Source: Comamonadaceae bacterium M7527 (lineage in GTDB: Bacteria > Pseudomonadota > Gammaproteobacteria > Burkholderiales > Burkholderiaceae_C). From it: 64,000 bases of DNA. The stretch spans positions 992,001 through 1,056,000 of the forward strand of contig CP087990.1 of the NCBI GenBank assembly GCA_021044545.1, in the 5' to 3' direction. This document shows, one piece after another, positions 37,908-48,924 of this stretch. Under the pieces are notes generated by a model. That model saw nothing but the letters and a program-made list of their open reading frames with translations. It made no database searches and was not told the DNA's origin. The translations under genes and the position numbers were made by a program. Every line of letters starts with the position of its first letter. Position 1 is the first letter of the stretch.

Positions 37908-38819
37908 ATGACAAGCGCGTATGTGGGGCGGTTTGCGCCCTCGCCCACTGGCTTGCTGCACGCAGGCTCGCTGGTGGCTGCGCTGGCCAGCTGGCTGGAT
38001 GCCAAAGCCCACAACGGGCAATGGCTTGTGCGTATCGAAGATATCGATACGCCGCGTTGTGTTGCGGGCGCAGACAAAGCCATATTGGGCCAGCTAAGCG
38101 CCTGCGGCTTGACGCCAGACGCGCGCGTGGTGTGGCAAAGCCAGCGCCACCACTTGTACCGCTTGGCCTTGGATCAGCTGCAACGTGCAGGCCACGTTTA
38201 CGCCTGCAAGTGCTCACGACAAGACATCGCCAAAGCGCTGCTTGCCCAAGGCGTACACGCTCACAAACACCAGTCAGCCGTTTATCCTGGTACCTGTAGA
38301 AAGGCCGACCTGCAACACACCTGTGGCGGGCCACTGGCTTGGCGTTGCGCACTGCCTGATGCAATGCATGAGCCTTTGGCATGGACAGACAGGCGCTTAG
38401 GAGCACAACAGCAATACTTGGCGCAAGAAGTGGGTGACTTTGTGTTGTGGCGCAAAGACCAGCTATGGGCCTATCAACTGGCCGTGGTGATTGACGACGC
38501 TGAGCAAGGCGTGACCCATGTGGTGCGCGGCGAAGACCTCGCAGACAACACCCCGCGGCAGCTATGGCTGCAGCGGTGCATGGCGCTGAGCCAACCGCTT
38601 TACCTGCACACACCGCTGGTGCTGGGAGACAACGCAAACAAACTCAGCAAGCAAAACGGCGCACAGGCTCTGGTGCTGGAGACGCCTGGGCAGGTGCTCG
38701 GTGCGCTAAGCCAAGCAGCCCAACGGCTGGGTTTGCCCGCCGCCCAACCTGGCTATGGCACAGCTGAGCAACTGCACCAATGGGTCAATGCCTGGCGCGG
38801 CACCTACAATGCGTGCTGA
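37908..38819 (+). CDS. gluQ: Glutamyl-Q tRNA(Asp) synthetase
   Basis: GluQ-RS charges glutamate onto queuosine at position 34 of tRNA(Asp). The 303-residue protein is a class I synthetase catalytic core without an anticodon-binding domain. It has the HIGH-like motif [14 protein letters not shown], a zinc site starting CKC, and KLSKQNGA as KMSKS counterpart. It overlaps trmB slightly. Together with the yhhQ-type queuosine-precursor transporter 2 kb upstream, it is a second queuosine-related gene in this window. Confidence 0.93.
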   Translation: MTSAYVGRFAPSPTGLLHAGSLVAALASWLDAKAHNGQWLVRIEDIDTPRCVAGADKAILGQLSACGLTPDARVVWQSQRHHLYRLALDQLQRAGHVYACKCSRQDIAKALLAQGVHAHKHQSAVYPGTCRKADLQHTCGGPLAWRCALPDAMHEPLAWTDRRLGAQQQYLAQEVGDFVLWRKDQLWAYQLAVVIDDAEQGVTHVVRGEDLADNTPRQLWLQRCMALSQPLYLHTPLVLGDNANKLSKQNGAQALVLETPGQVLGALSQAAQRLGLPAAQPGYGTAEQLHQWVNAWRGTYNAC

Positions 38820-39597
38820 CTCCAACAAGACCAACTTTATGCCAGATACCCCAGCGCCAAACGAGGCGCCCCACAACGACAACATCGGCGAGCCAGTGCG
38901 CGGCAATCCCGCAGGCGTTGCCCACCCCAAACGCATTAAAAGCTATGTATTGCGCGCGGGTCGAACCACCACAGGCCAAGCCAAAGCCTTTGAGATGTTT
39001 GGCCCCACCATGCTGGTTCCCTACGCTGCGCAGCCTTTTGATGCGGCCAAAACCTTTGGCAGAGATGCCCCACTGATTCTTGAAATTGGGTTTGGCATGG
39101 GCGAGTCCACCGCTCACATTGCAAGCGTGCGCCCTGACGATAATTTTTTATGCTGTGAAGTGCACCAACCCGGTGTGGGTGCGCTGCTCAAGCGCATAGG
39201 CGAACAAGGAATTGCCAACATTCGCATTGCCGCGCACGATGCTGTTGAGGTACTGGACAACATGCTTGCACCAGACCAACTGAACGGCGTGCATATTTTC
39301 TTTCCAGACCCTTGGCATAAAAAACGTCACAACAAGCGTCGCCTGATACAAGCGCCTTTTGTGGCCAAACTCATGACCAGGTTGAAACCTGGTGGCTACA
39401 TACACTGCGCCACCGACTGGGCCGAATACGCCGAGCAAATGCTGGACGTGCTAGACCAGACAAAAGGATTGGTGAACACCGCCACTGATGCGTCTGGCTA
39501 TGCGCACAAGCCCAGCTACCGCCCACTCACCAAGTTTGAAAACCGCGGCATAAAACTGGGCCATGGCGTGTGGGACTTGGTATTTGTCAAGCGCTGA
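38809..39597 (+). CDS. trmB: tRNA (guanine-N7-)-methyltransferase
   Basis: TrmB makes m7G46 in tRNA. The catalytic part has the SAM motif [28 protein letters not shown] and the final [11 protein letters not shown], all diagnostic. The N-terminus carries an acidic, low-complexity extension of about 40 residues. Start is uncertain: ATG 38809 (overlapping gluQ by 11 bases) or ATG 38839. Confidence 0.94.
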   Translation: MRADSNKTNFMPDTPAPNEAPHNDNIGEPVRGNPAGVAHPKRIKSYVLRAGRTTTGQAKAFEMFGPTMLVPYAAQPFDAAKTFGRDAPLILEIGFGMGESTAHIASVRPDDNFLCCEVHQPGVGALLKRIGEQGIANIRIAAHDAVEVLDNMLAPDQLNGVHIFFPDPWHKKRHNKRRLIQAPFVAKLMTRLKPGGYIHCATDWAEYAEQMLDVLDQTKGLVNTATDASGYAHKPSYRPLTKFENRGIKLGHGVWDLVFVKR

Positions 39598-39657
39598 TGG
39601 ACCAGCCGCCAACGGGTATGCGTTTTTAAGTAGCGCGCAGTAACGCACAATAGCGCC

Positions 39658-40326
39658 ATGGACATCGCCAACATCATTCAAACCGTAGCCATTTACGCGC
39701 TGCCTGTCTTATTTGCAATCACTTTGCACGAGGCCGCGCACGGCTTCGCTGCATTGCGTTTGGGTGACAACACCGCTGCCATGCTGGGGCGTATTACCCT
39801 TAACCCCATCAAGCACATAGACCCTGTCGGCACCATCGCCATGCCGCTGTTGCTGTACGTTGCAACCAGCGGCGCATTCTTGTTTGGCTATGCCAAACCG
39901 GTGCCTGTGCGCTTTGGCCAGCTGCACAACCCCAAACGTGACATGGTGTGGGTGGCTTTGGCTGGACCTGCGGCCAACTTTGTGCAAGCCGTGATGTGGG
40001 TGGTGCTGATGTACATGCTGGCGGCCAGTGGTGTTGAAGAACGCTTCTTTTTTGAAATGTGCCGCGCCGGCCTGTTGGTGAATCTGGTGATGTTTGCGTT
40101 TAATTTGTTCCCACTGCCGCCGCTTGATGGCGGTCGCATTCTGGTGGGCTTGCTGCCCATGCCCGCAGCGCTGCTGGTTCAGCGCGTAGAGCCCTGGGGC
40201 TTTTTCATAGTCATGGGCTTGGTACTAATGGGCGTTGTCAGCGACTGGTGGCTGCGCCCGTTGATGTCGGCCACTGCCAGCTTCATACAACTGGCGCTCA
40301 CGCCGTTGCGCATGCTGCTCGGCTAA
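39658..40326 (+). CDS. Site-2 protease family zinc metalloprotease (M50)
   Basis: A 222-residue membrane protease with about five hydrophobic segments. The zinc site HEAAHG (HExxH) lies in TM1, and the third ligand in NLFPLPPLDGGRI. This is the short YwhC/Rip-type group that lacks PDZ domains. Substrates are not known. Location between trmB and trpS is common in Burkholderiales. Confidence 0.9.
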   Translation: MDIANIIQTVAIYALPVLFAITLHEAAHGFAALRLGDNTAAMLGRITLNPIKHIDPVGTIAMPLLLYVATSGAFLFGYAKPVPVRFGQLHNPKRDMVWVALAGPAANFVQAVMWVVLMYMLAASGVEERFFFEMCRAGLLVNLVMFAFNLFPLPPLDGGRILVGLLPMPAALLVQRVEPWGFFIVMGLVLMGVVSDWWLRPLMSATASFIQLALTPLRMLLG

Positions 40327-40390
40327 GGCCGCAGCACACTCGCAGCCGTTGACCTTACATTTTTTTGTTTTTGTATTCACCCAGTAGCTC

Positions 40391-41625
40391 ATGTCAGACA
40401 ACCACACCCCCTTTCCGCCCCAAACACTGCACGCGAACGTGTGTTGTCAGGCATGCGCCCCACTGGCGCTTTGCACCTGGGCCATTACCACGGTGCACTC
40501 AAGAACTGGAGCCGCCTGCAGCACGAGATGGAGTGCTTTTACTTTGTCGCAGACTGGCATGCGCTGACCACCCACTACGAAAGTCGCGATGTCATCGAAA
40601 AAAACGTCTACGAGATGGTGATTGACTGGCTGGCCACGGGTCTGGATCCCAACTTGTGCACCATGTTCTTGCAAAGCCGTATTCCAGAGCATGCAGAACT
40701 GTTCACGCTGCTGTCTATGGGCACCCCCATAGGCTGGCTGGAGCGCGTACCCACCTACAAAGACCAGCAAGAAAAACTCAAAGACAAAGACTTGTCGACT
40801 TATGGCTTTTTGGGCTACCCGTTGCTGCAAGCTGCGGACATACTCATATACAAAGCCAGGCATGTGCCTGTTGGCGAAGACCAAGCCAGCCATGTTGAGT
40901 TGACACGCGAGGCCGCCAGGCGCTTTAACCACTTGTACGGGCGCGAGGCTGACTTCGAGCAGCGCGTGGCCGCCTCGCTAGAGACCTTGGGCAAAGACAG
41001 CGCCAAGCGCTTTGAGAAATCTCGCCGCCAATTCCAGGAAACGGGCGACGTCAAAGCCTTTGACGGTGCGATGGGTTTTGTCAACAACCACCCAGACTTG
41101 AGCGCTGATGAAAAAGAACGCCTTCAGGGCTATTTCAAGGGCACAGGCAAAGCCATACTGGTTGAGCCACAAGCATTACTTACGCAAGCCAGCCGCCTGC
41201 CCGGCCTAGACGGCGCAAAAATGAGTAAAAGCTATAACAACGCCATTGCCATCAGAGAAGACAAAGCCAGCATTGAGACCAAAATAAAACGCATGCCGAC
41301 AGACCCGGCGCGCGTCAAGCGAAGCGACGCTGGTGACCCTGCGCGCTGCCCTGTGTGGCAGTTTCACAAAGTCTACTCTGACGCGAGCGCTCAAGAATGG
41401 GTACAAAATGGCTGTAAAAGCGCGGGTATTGGCTGTCTCGAGTGCAAACAGCCCATTATTGATGCCGTGCTGCGCGAACAACAACCCATGCTTGAGCGTG
41501 CACAACCCTATGTAGACAATCCCAAATTGGTACGCGACATTGTTGATGCAGGCACAGACAGGGCCCGTGAAGTAGCGCGCGCGACCATGGTGGATGTACG
41601 TACTGCGATAGGATTAAACTACTAA
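40391..41625 (+). CDS. trpS: Tryptophanyl-tRNA synthetase, N-terminus frameshifted
   Basis: TrpRS joins tryptophan to its tRNA. The class I motifs HLGH (in TGALHLGHYHG) and AKMSKS are intact, and length is about 410 residues. ATG 40391 opens a frame (MSDNHTPFPPQT) that must shift at about 40430-40433 to reach RVLSGMRPTG; one base is missing. Without this, translation would need the GTG at 40441, which has the HLGH motif only 12 residues in. I prefer the longer joined form. Confidence 0.92.
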
Positions 41626-41773
41626 TCAAAATGCGAAAAAATGCCTATTTCGCACAGGTGCGTGAAATGAGGCCTTTTAGCCTGTAACATAAGCCCTTGG
41701 TATCAGCAGTGCGCCAGGGCTAAGCCTTTGGTGCATCTGGCTGAGTTATCGCCATTTAACGTGGAAAAACAAT

Positions 41774-42369
41774 ATGAGCATTCTTGTCATCGACGACCAC
41801 CCCCTGATGCGGGAAGCCGTGGTCATGCTGCTGCGCCGCTTGCGCACCAAAGCAAGCATCATAGAGCTTGAACGCCTCGCTGTTGTCAACCAAGCCATCA
41901 CTGAGCATGGCACGCCCGAGCTGGTGTGTTTGGACCTCAAGCTGCCCGATACCAACGGTGTATCAGGCGTGCGTGAGCTTCGCCGTTTGCTGCCAGACAC
42001 CTCACTGATTGTGTTGTCTGCCTCACCTGCCACCGATTACTCGGACTTGGCTTTGGAAGCTGGTGCTGACGCTTACATTGAAAAGTCCTTGGGCGCAGCC
42101 CACATTGGCAAAGTACTCAAAGAGTTCTTGGAAGCCGAAGAGGACGATGACGAAGACGGCCCAACTGTTCCGGAAAAACTATCCAAGCGCCAAAAGCAAT
42201 TGTTGGTCATGCTTGACCGAGGCTTGAGCAACCGCGACATTGCGGAATCTCTGTCTATCAGCGAGCACACCGTCAAGTGCACTTGTGGCGCTTGTTCCGC
42301 CGCTTGAACGTGAAAAGCCGCTCGCAGGCCAGTCACTTGGCGCGCACAGCCGGTTTGATAGACCACTAA
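41774..42369 (+). CDS. NarL/LuxR-type response regulator, frameshifted in HTH
   Basis: A response regulator of about 198 residues: receiver domain with LVIDDHPLMREAV (acidic pocket), phospho-acceptor Asp in LVCLDLKLPDTNG, and Lys in YIEKSLG, then an acidic linker (EAEEDDDEDG) and LuxR-type HTH (LSKRQKQLLVML to SISEHTVK). The frame ends early at 42307 because one G is missing at 42277 (AAGTGC); adding it reads VKVHLWRLFRRLNVKSRSQASHLA to a stop at 42369. No histidine kinase is nearby. Confidence 0.85.
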
Positions 42370-42459
42370 ACGGCCGTTCACGCGACCAGCCACCCGCCCC
42401 GGTTTGCTACGGCACACTGGTCTGGGTGGTTTTTTTATTGCTGATGGCGCAAGTACTCG

Positions 42460-43509
42460 TCAGCGCGGCGGGAAGCCCACCACGTGATCGACCTGCGCAG
42501 TCACACCAATCCACTCGCCCACGTGGTGGTCGTGGTGGCTGGGCACCAACGCCTTGATCTGTTGACCCGAAGCCAGACGCAGGGTGTACAAAAAGGTAGA
42601 ACCTCTAAACACCTTGCTCTCTATTTGGGCCTTGGTGGGCGCATGGTCATCGTGCACGATGTCGTCGGCGCGCAGCAGCAACGCCATGCCATCGTCGGTT
42701 AATGCATGGTCTTGCTGCGTAAACACATGGGCATACAAATCACCCAGCTTGCGCTTGGCATCGGCGCGGCTGGCCAAATCCACAAATACGCCTTGCCCTG
42801 TGAAATTGGCCACAAACTTGGTGGCTGGCTCGTGGTACAGGTTGTAGGCGCTGTCCCATTGATGCAGCTGGCCTTGGTTCATCACGCCAACCTTGTCGCC
42901 AATGGCAAAAGCCTCTATCTGGTCATGCGTGACAAACAGCGCGGTCGCGTTGGCAGCTTTCAAAATGGCGCGCAAGTCTGAGGCCAGACGTTCACGCAAA
43001 TCTGTATCCAGATTCGAGAAAGGCTCATCCAGCAGCAGCAACTCTGGCTTGGGCGCCAGCGCCCTGGCAACAGCCACACGCTGCTGCTGCCCACCAGACA
43101 ACTCGTGTGGCATGCGCTGGCTCAACTCGCCCATGCGCACCAGCTCTAACACCTCTTGAGCGCGCGCAGCGCGCTGCGCCTTGGGCCAAGCCCCCAGACC
43201 AAAGCTGACGTTGTCAGCCACACTCAAGTGCGGAAACAGCGCATAGTCCTGGAACACCATGCCCACTCGGCGCAGCTGCGGCTGCACATGCACCTGGGCA
43301 CTGCTAACGGTGTTGCCGCCAATAGCAATACTGCCTGCACCGACGTGCTCCAGCCCTGCAACTGCGCGTATGAGCGTGGTTTTACCGCAGCCAGACGGCC
43401 CCATCAGCACACCTAACTCGCCCTTATCCAGAGAAAGACTGACGTTGGCCACCACGGGCTGGTCCCGGCCAGTGAAACTGATATGAACATCGTTGAGCTG
43501 TAAATGCAT
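42460..43509 (-). CDS. fbpC: Ferric iron ABC transporter ATP-binding protein FbpC-like
   Basis: A 349-residue ABC ATPase with Walker A GPSGCGKTT, signature LSGGQQQRVAVARALA, Walker B LLLLDEPFSNLD and the H-loop FVTHDQIEA, then a C-terminal TOBE-type domain. It is of the CUT1/FbpC iron or sulfate type. Here it is on the opposite strand from the permease at 43624, with about 110 bases between, so the transporter is made from two divergent transcripts. Confidence 0.86.
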   Translation of the reverse strand: MHLQLNDVHISFTGRDQPVVANVSLSLDKGELGVLMGPSGCGKTTLIRAVAGLEHVGAGSIAIGGNTVSSAQVHVQPQLRRVGMVFQDYALFPHLSVADNVSFGLGAWPKAQRAARAQEVLELVRMGELSQRMPHELSGGQQQRVAVARALAPKPELLLLDEPFSNLDTDLRERLASDLRAILKAANATALFVTHDQIEAFAIGDKVGVMNQGQLHQWDSAYNLYHEPATKFVANFTGQGVFVDLASRADAKRKLGDLYAHVFTQQDHALTDDGMALLLRADDIVHDDHAPTKAQIESKVFRGSTFLYTLRLASGQQIKALVPSHHDHHVGEWIGVTAQVDHVVGFPPR

Positions 43510-43623
43510 GCCCCATTGTATGAACTAAGGACGTGCAGCCCTGCCATCCACAGGTAATGACCCGCTTGCCAAGATGCGCTTGCGAAGTTCCTACAATCTA
43601 GGCTCACCGAGACACATGCCCTA

Positions 43624-45233
43624 ATGCCCTTACTTCGCTTTTTAGCCCTCGTGCCACTGCTGGTGCTTGCCATGCCTATTGTCAGCATTGGCCTGTCCTG
43701 GCTGGGTGTCGACTCCATTCAATGGGCGCTGATGAAGGAGATGGCCACCACCGTGCTGCCAGGCTACACACTCACCACGCTGGCACTGGTGGCAATGGTG
43801 GCTGTGGGTGCGGGCCTACTGGGCTGCAGTTGTGCTGTGCTGGTCGTTATGTTTGACTTTGCTGGCAAGCGTTGGCTGACCTGGGCGTTGTTGCTGCCAT
43901 TGGCCATGCCGGCCTACGTGACGGCCTATGCCTACACCGATTTTTTACAGTACAGCGGCTGGCTACAAGTGAACTTGCGCGCCGCCTTTGGCCTTGAAGG
44001 CCGGATCTTACCCGAGATACGCAGCACAGGAGGTGCGGCCCTGGTATTTGTGGTGTCGCTATACCCCTATGTTTACTTGCTCACGCGTGCCGCGCTGCTT
44101 GAGCGTGCGGGCAACTTGCTGGAAGCGGCCAAGCTCATGGGCGCCAAGCCCCTGCAGCGCCTGAGCCGGGTGGCATTGCCGCTGGCCCGACCCGCCATTG
44201 TTGCCGGTATCGCTTTGGCGCTGATGGAGACCTTGGCAGACTTTGGCGTATCCAGCTACTTTGCTGTGCAGACTTTCAGCGCTGGTATTTACAAGGCATG
44301 GCTAGCGCTGGACAACCCCTTGCTCGCCAGCCAACTCGCCACCGTACTGCTGGTATTTGTAGCCGTTGTGTTGTGGCTAGAGCGACGAGCCCAGCAACGC
44401 TTGCGCTTCGCCAGCACCAAAACCACATCAGCCAAACCCAATGAAGTGGCACCTATTGCATTGCAAGGCTGGCGCAACTTGATAGTCAGCGCCGCCGTGC
44501 TGGTGCCTGTGCTGCTGGGATTTGTGGCGCCCGTGGCAGTCATGCTGCACACCTTATTGGTCAGCGGTGACGATGCCACAACGCCTTTCAGCGCGGCACT
44601 GGACTGGGCAGTCAACAGCGCAGGCCTTGGGCTGTTGGGATCTGTATTGGCTGTTGGTATTGCCCTGGCCTTGGCCGCTTACCAGCGTCTAAGCCCCAAC
44701 AAGCTCAGCGACTGGGCCACACAGGTGGTGGCGCTGGGCTACGCCATACCGGGCGCAGTGGTGGTGGTGGGTTTGTGCCCGTGCTATGGCTTAACCAAAT
44801 ACTGCCAAACCTGGGGGCTGGTGCGTGGCTTACCGGCAGTATTGCTGGCTTGTTATGGGCTTACATGGTTCGCTTTGTGGCGGTGGCCTTGCAGTCTGTG
44901 AACAGCGGCTTTGCTCGCATACCCGCCAGCTTTGACGACAGCGCGCGCTTGCTGGGACTCAGCGGTTTTCGTGTTTGGCAACGCGTGCACTGGCCGCTGT
45001 TACGTGGCCCGGTCGCTGCGGCCACCCTGTTGGTGGCGGTAGACGTGATGAAAGAACTGCCAGCGACACTGGTATTGAGGCCGTTCAACACCGACACACT
45101 GGCAGTGATGACCTACCAACTGGCCCGCGATGAGCGCCTGGGTGAAGCCGCCTCACCCGCGCTGGCACTCGTAGCCATAGGGCTGATTCCTATCATATGG
45201 CTTAGCCGTCAACTGAGCGCGCGTAACACCTGA
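43624..45233 (+). CDS. fbpB: Ferric iron ABC transporter permease FbpB-like, frameshifted
   Basis: A fused two-module permease of about 536 residues with roughly 12 membrane segments. The EAA-type loop is seen in each half (EAAKLMGAKPLQRLSRVALPLARP and ARLLGLSGFRVWQRVHWPLLRGP). The break is near 44775: GGTTTGTGCCC needs one more base to continue as GLLPVLWLNQ. The two halves overlap in the protein exactly as needed. It is followed by the iron-binding protein gene after about 210 bases. Confidence 0.85.
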
Positions 45234-45344
45234 CCCAGACGCTCGCGTCCCAGGCGCCATGTTTGTAATGCCAGGCTTGACGTGACGCACACGCTATTCC
45301 CCCTGGCCTGGTACCGCAAAAAACCATAAACGTTGTAAGTTAAT

Positions 45345-45366
45345 TAAACGCGAATCATTCGTATTT
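45345..45366 (+). promoter_or_regulatory. Fur-box-like operator upstream of fbpA
   Basis: ACGCGAATCATTCGTATTT (45348-45366) is a near palindrome centred on the C of GAATCATTC, close to the Fur consensus GATAATGATAATCATTATC. A TATAGT -10-like box (45371-45376) lies next to it. It sits about 75 bases before the iron-binding protein gene, so iron repression of that gene is likely. Confidence 0.65.
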
Positions 45367-45441
45367 GCGTTATAGTCACGCATCACCGAGTTTCGCTCTC
45401 CTCTTAATCCAGCCACCCAGGCTTTAACTTCACCGTTCAAC

Positions 45442-46488
45442 ATGACACGCCCAGCCATCAACAGCGCCATCACCTCAGCCACCATCGCAGCATGCCTGGC
45501 TTTAGCCAGCGCAAACGCTGTTGCGCAAGACAGCATCAACGTCTACTCAGCGCGCCACTACCAATCAGACGATGCGCTGTACGCCAAGTTCACCAAGGCC
45601 ACCGGCATTGCCATCAACCGTGTTGACGCCAACGATGCCGGCATCATCGCGCGCTTGAAAGCCGAAGGCGCAGCCTCACCCGCAGATGTCATTTTGCTGG
45701 TCGATGCCACGCGCTTACACAAGGCAGAGCAAGACGGCCTGTTTCAATCGGTGAATTCGTCCGTGTTGAACAAGCGCATACCGGCCCATTTGCGCGCGCC
45801 CAGCAACAAGTGGTTTGGCTTCTCGACACGTGCGCGCGTCATCGTGTACGACCCAAAGCGCGTCAGCGCCAGCGATGTCGCCACCTACGAGCAACTGGCA
45901 GCACCCGTGAACAAGGGCAAAGTGTGCTTGCGCACTGGCACACACCCCTACAACCTATCGCTGTTTGGCTCTGTGGCCGTGCACAATGGTGAGGCATCAA
46001 CGCAGCAATGGTTGACAGGCTTGGCGGGCAATTTGGCCCGCAAGCCACAAGGTGGCGACACCGATCAAATACGCGCCGTCGCCTCTGGCGAGTGTGCCAT
46101 TGCCGTGGCCAACAGCTACTACCTTGCGCGCCTGATGCGCTCTGACAAGCCGGCTGACCAGGCAGTGGTCAAGACAGTCGCCGTCGTGATGCCCAACCAG
46201 GCCACGACTGGCACACACCTGAACGTGGCCGGTGGCGCAGTCGCTACCAACGCTCCACACAAGGCAGGCGCGGTGAAGTTTTTAGAGTACCTGGCCGGCG
46301 ATGCGGCACAAGCCCACTTTGCTGACGGCAACAACGAGTGGCCCGTGGTCACCGGTGCGCCCATGACCAATCCGGCTCTGAATGCCATGACAGCCAACGG
46401 CTTTAAAACAGACTCGGCATCTGTTGCAGCCATTGGTGCCAAGCAGGTTGCCGTACAACAAATGCTGGATCGCGTAGGCTTTCAATAA
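45442..46488 (+). CDS. fbpA: Ferric iron ABC transporter substrate-binding protein FbpA-like
   Basis: A 348-residue periplasmic protein with a Sec signal (AACLALASANAVAQ). INVYSARHY near the start and the paired tyrosines in ANSYYLAR match ferric-binding proteins of the FbpA/FutA type, which bind Fe3+ in the periplasm and pass it to the permease. A Fur-like box lies upstream. The three fbp-type genes are close together but split between strands. Confidence 0.92.
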   Translation: MTRPAINSAITSATIAACLALASANAVAQDSINVYSARHYQSDDALYAKFTKATGIAINRVDANDAGIIARLKAEGAASPADVILLVDATRLHKAEQDGLFQSVNSSVLNKRIPAHLRAPSNKWFGFSTRARVIVYDPKRVSASDVATYEQLAAPVNKGKVCLRTGTHPYNLSLFGSVAVHNGEASTQQWLTGLAGNLARKPQGGDTDQIRAVASGECAIAVANSYYLARLMRSDKPADQAVVKTVAVVMPNQATTGTHLNVAGGAVATNAPHKAGAVKFLEYLAGDAAQAHFADGNNEWPVVTGAPMTNPALNAMTANGFKTDSASVAAIGAKQVAVQQMLDRVGFQ

Positions 46489-46550
46489 GCCACCACACGG
46501 TGTGGCGCGCTGGCGGCACAAGCACCGGCGCGCCGCTGGTCAATGGGCGG

Positions 46551-47903
<1,353 letters not shown>

Positions 47904-48039
47904 TCAATAAATTACTCCCTGCATCATACGAGACCTGCCAGGCCCCTGGCCGCGTTGGTGATCGCTCATTGGGCAGCTGCACGTTACAGATAGGTGAAAA
48001 CGCCGATTCACCAGGCGTTGAACGCACATAAAACGTAGG

Positions 48040-48063
48040 CGTGTGCGTGTTGTCACGCACACG
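48040..48063. repeat. Perfect 10-bp inverted repeat before the comEA-like gene
   Basis: CGTGTGCGTG, loop TTGT and CACGCACACG make a perfect 24-base palindrome in the gap between serS and the comEA-like gene. It lies 40 bases before the ATG. No T-run follows, so it is either an operator or a structured mRNA leader. The rest of this 211-base gap shows nothing clear. Confidence 0.55.
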
Positions 48064-48102
48064 GATTTGTAATGACTACTCAATCATTCGGGGAGAAACA
48101 AC

Positions 48103-48396
48103 ATGACTTACAACACGATCAAAACCGCTCTCAAGGGCATTATTGGGCTTGTTGCTGTGCTGGCCACCAGTTGGGCGCTGGCTGCTGTCGATGCCAACAA
48201 GGCCAGTGCTGCTGACCTCAACAGCGTCAAGGGCATTGGGCCAACGGTATCCAAGGCCATCCTGGACGAGCGGAAAACCGGCAAATTCAAAAACTGGGCA
48301 GACTTTATTGAGCGCGTTAAAGGCATAGGCAAAGCACGCGCAGCCAAGCTGTCCAAGGCGGGGCTCACCATTAACGACAAGCCAATCGGCAAATAG
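48103..48396 (+). CDS. ComEA-like helix-hairpin-helix protein
   Basis: A 97-residue protein with a Sec signal (IIGLVAVLATSWALA) then a double HhH motif (LNSVKGIGPTVSKAILDER and FIERVKGIGKARAAKLSKAG). ComEA-type proteins bind incoming DNA in the periplasm during transformation. The ribosome site GGGGAG is strong. Other competence genes are not here, so a competence role is inferred only. Confidence 0.85.
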   Translation: MTYNTIKTALKGIIGLVAVLATSWALAAVDANKASAADLNSVKGIGPTVSKAILDERKTGKFKNWADFIERVKGIGKARAAKLSKAGLTINDKPIGK

Positions 48397-48407
48397 CCAG
48401 GCGCACC

Positions 48408-48445
48408 AGGGGGCCAGCCGCATCAACATGCTCTTGGCGCCCCCT
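48408..48445 (+). other. Stem-loop in the crcB leader
   Basis: AGGGGGC (48408-48414) and GCCCCCT (48439-48445) form a 7-bp stem with a 24-base loop between the comEA-like and crcB genes. No T-run follows. It does not fit the crcB fluoride riboswitch consensus well (see rejected list). It may be a weak terminator or an mRNA fold. Confidence 0.35.
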
Positions 48446-48494
48446 ACAATGGTGGGCAAGCCTGTGCACCCAGCACAGACAACACACCACTGTC

Positions 48495-48884
48495 ATGTAC
48501 TCTGTTGTAGCAATTTGTATCGGTGCAAGCCTTGGGGCGTTGGGACGCTGGCAGCTCAGCCTGTGGCTTAACAATGCGGCGTCTAACGGCGTGGCATTGG
48601 GCACGCTCAGCGCCAACTGGATTGGCGCTTACCTGGTTGGCTTTGGCGTGGTGTGGCTGCAAACCCATACAGCCCTAGACCCCATGTGGCGCTTGCTCAT
48701 CATCACGGGCTTTTTGGGTGCGCTCACGACCTTCTCAACGTTCTCGCTGGAAACTGTTAACTTGCTGCAAAGCGGCCAAGTTGTCAGCGCTGTTGGCAAC
48801 GCAGCACTTCATTTGCTGGGCTCACTGGCCCTCACCTACCTGGGCATTGTCAGCGCACAGTGGATTTGGACAGTAGCCAAGTAA
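48495..48884 (+). CDS. crcB: Fluoride efflux channel CrcB
   Basis: CrcB (Fluc) forms a dual-topology dimer that exports fluoride. The 129-residue protein has four hydrophobic segments, the polar Asn in NWIGAYLVGF, and the conserved FLGALTTFSTFSLE that lines the pore. Length and motifs are typical. No fluoride riboswitch was found before it. Confidence 0.93.
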   Translation: MYSVVAICIGASLGALGRWQLSLWLNNAASNGVALGTLSANWIGAYLVGFGVVWLQTHTALDPMWRLLIITGFLGALTTFSTFSLETVNLLQSGQVVSAVGNAALHLLGSLALTYLGIVSAQWIWTVAK

Positions 48885-48924
48885 ACAAAGGCAACAAGCG
48901 TCATACGCGCTTATCGCCAAGCCA

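Noticed and set aside
41626..41773. tRNA or terminator after trpS
   Set aside because: AGGC/GCCT pairing is only 4 bp and there is no cloverleaf or T-run.
46489..46550. Terminator between convergent fbpA and serS
   Set aside because: CCACACGGTGTGG and GGCGCGC/GCGCGCC can pair, but neither has a T-run on either strand.
48397..48494. Fluoride (crcB) riboswitch before the fluoride channel gene
   Set aside because: The stem AGGGGGC/GCCCCCT is there, but the pseudoknot-forming GGCGAUG-type 5' part of the consensus is not seen.
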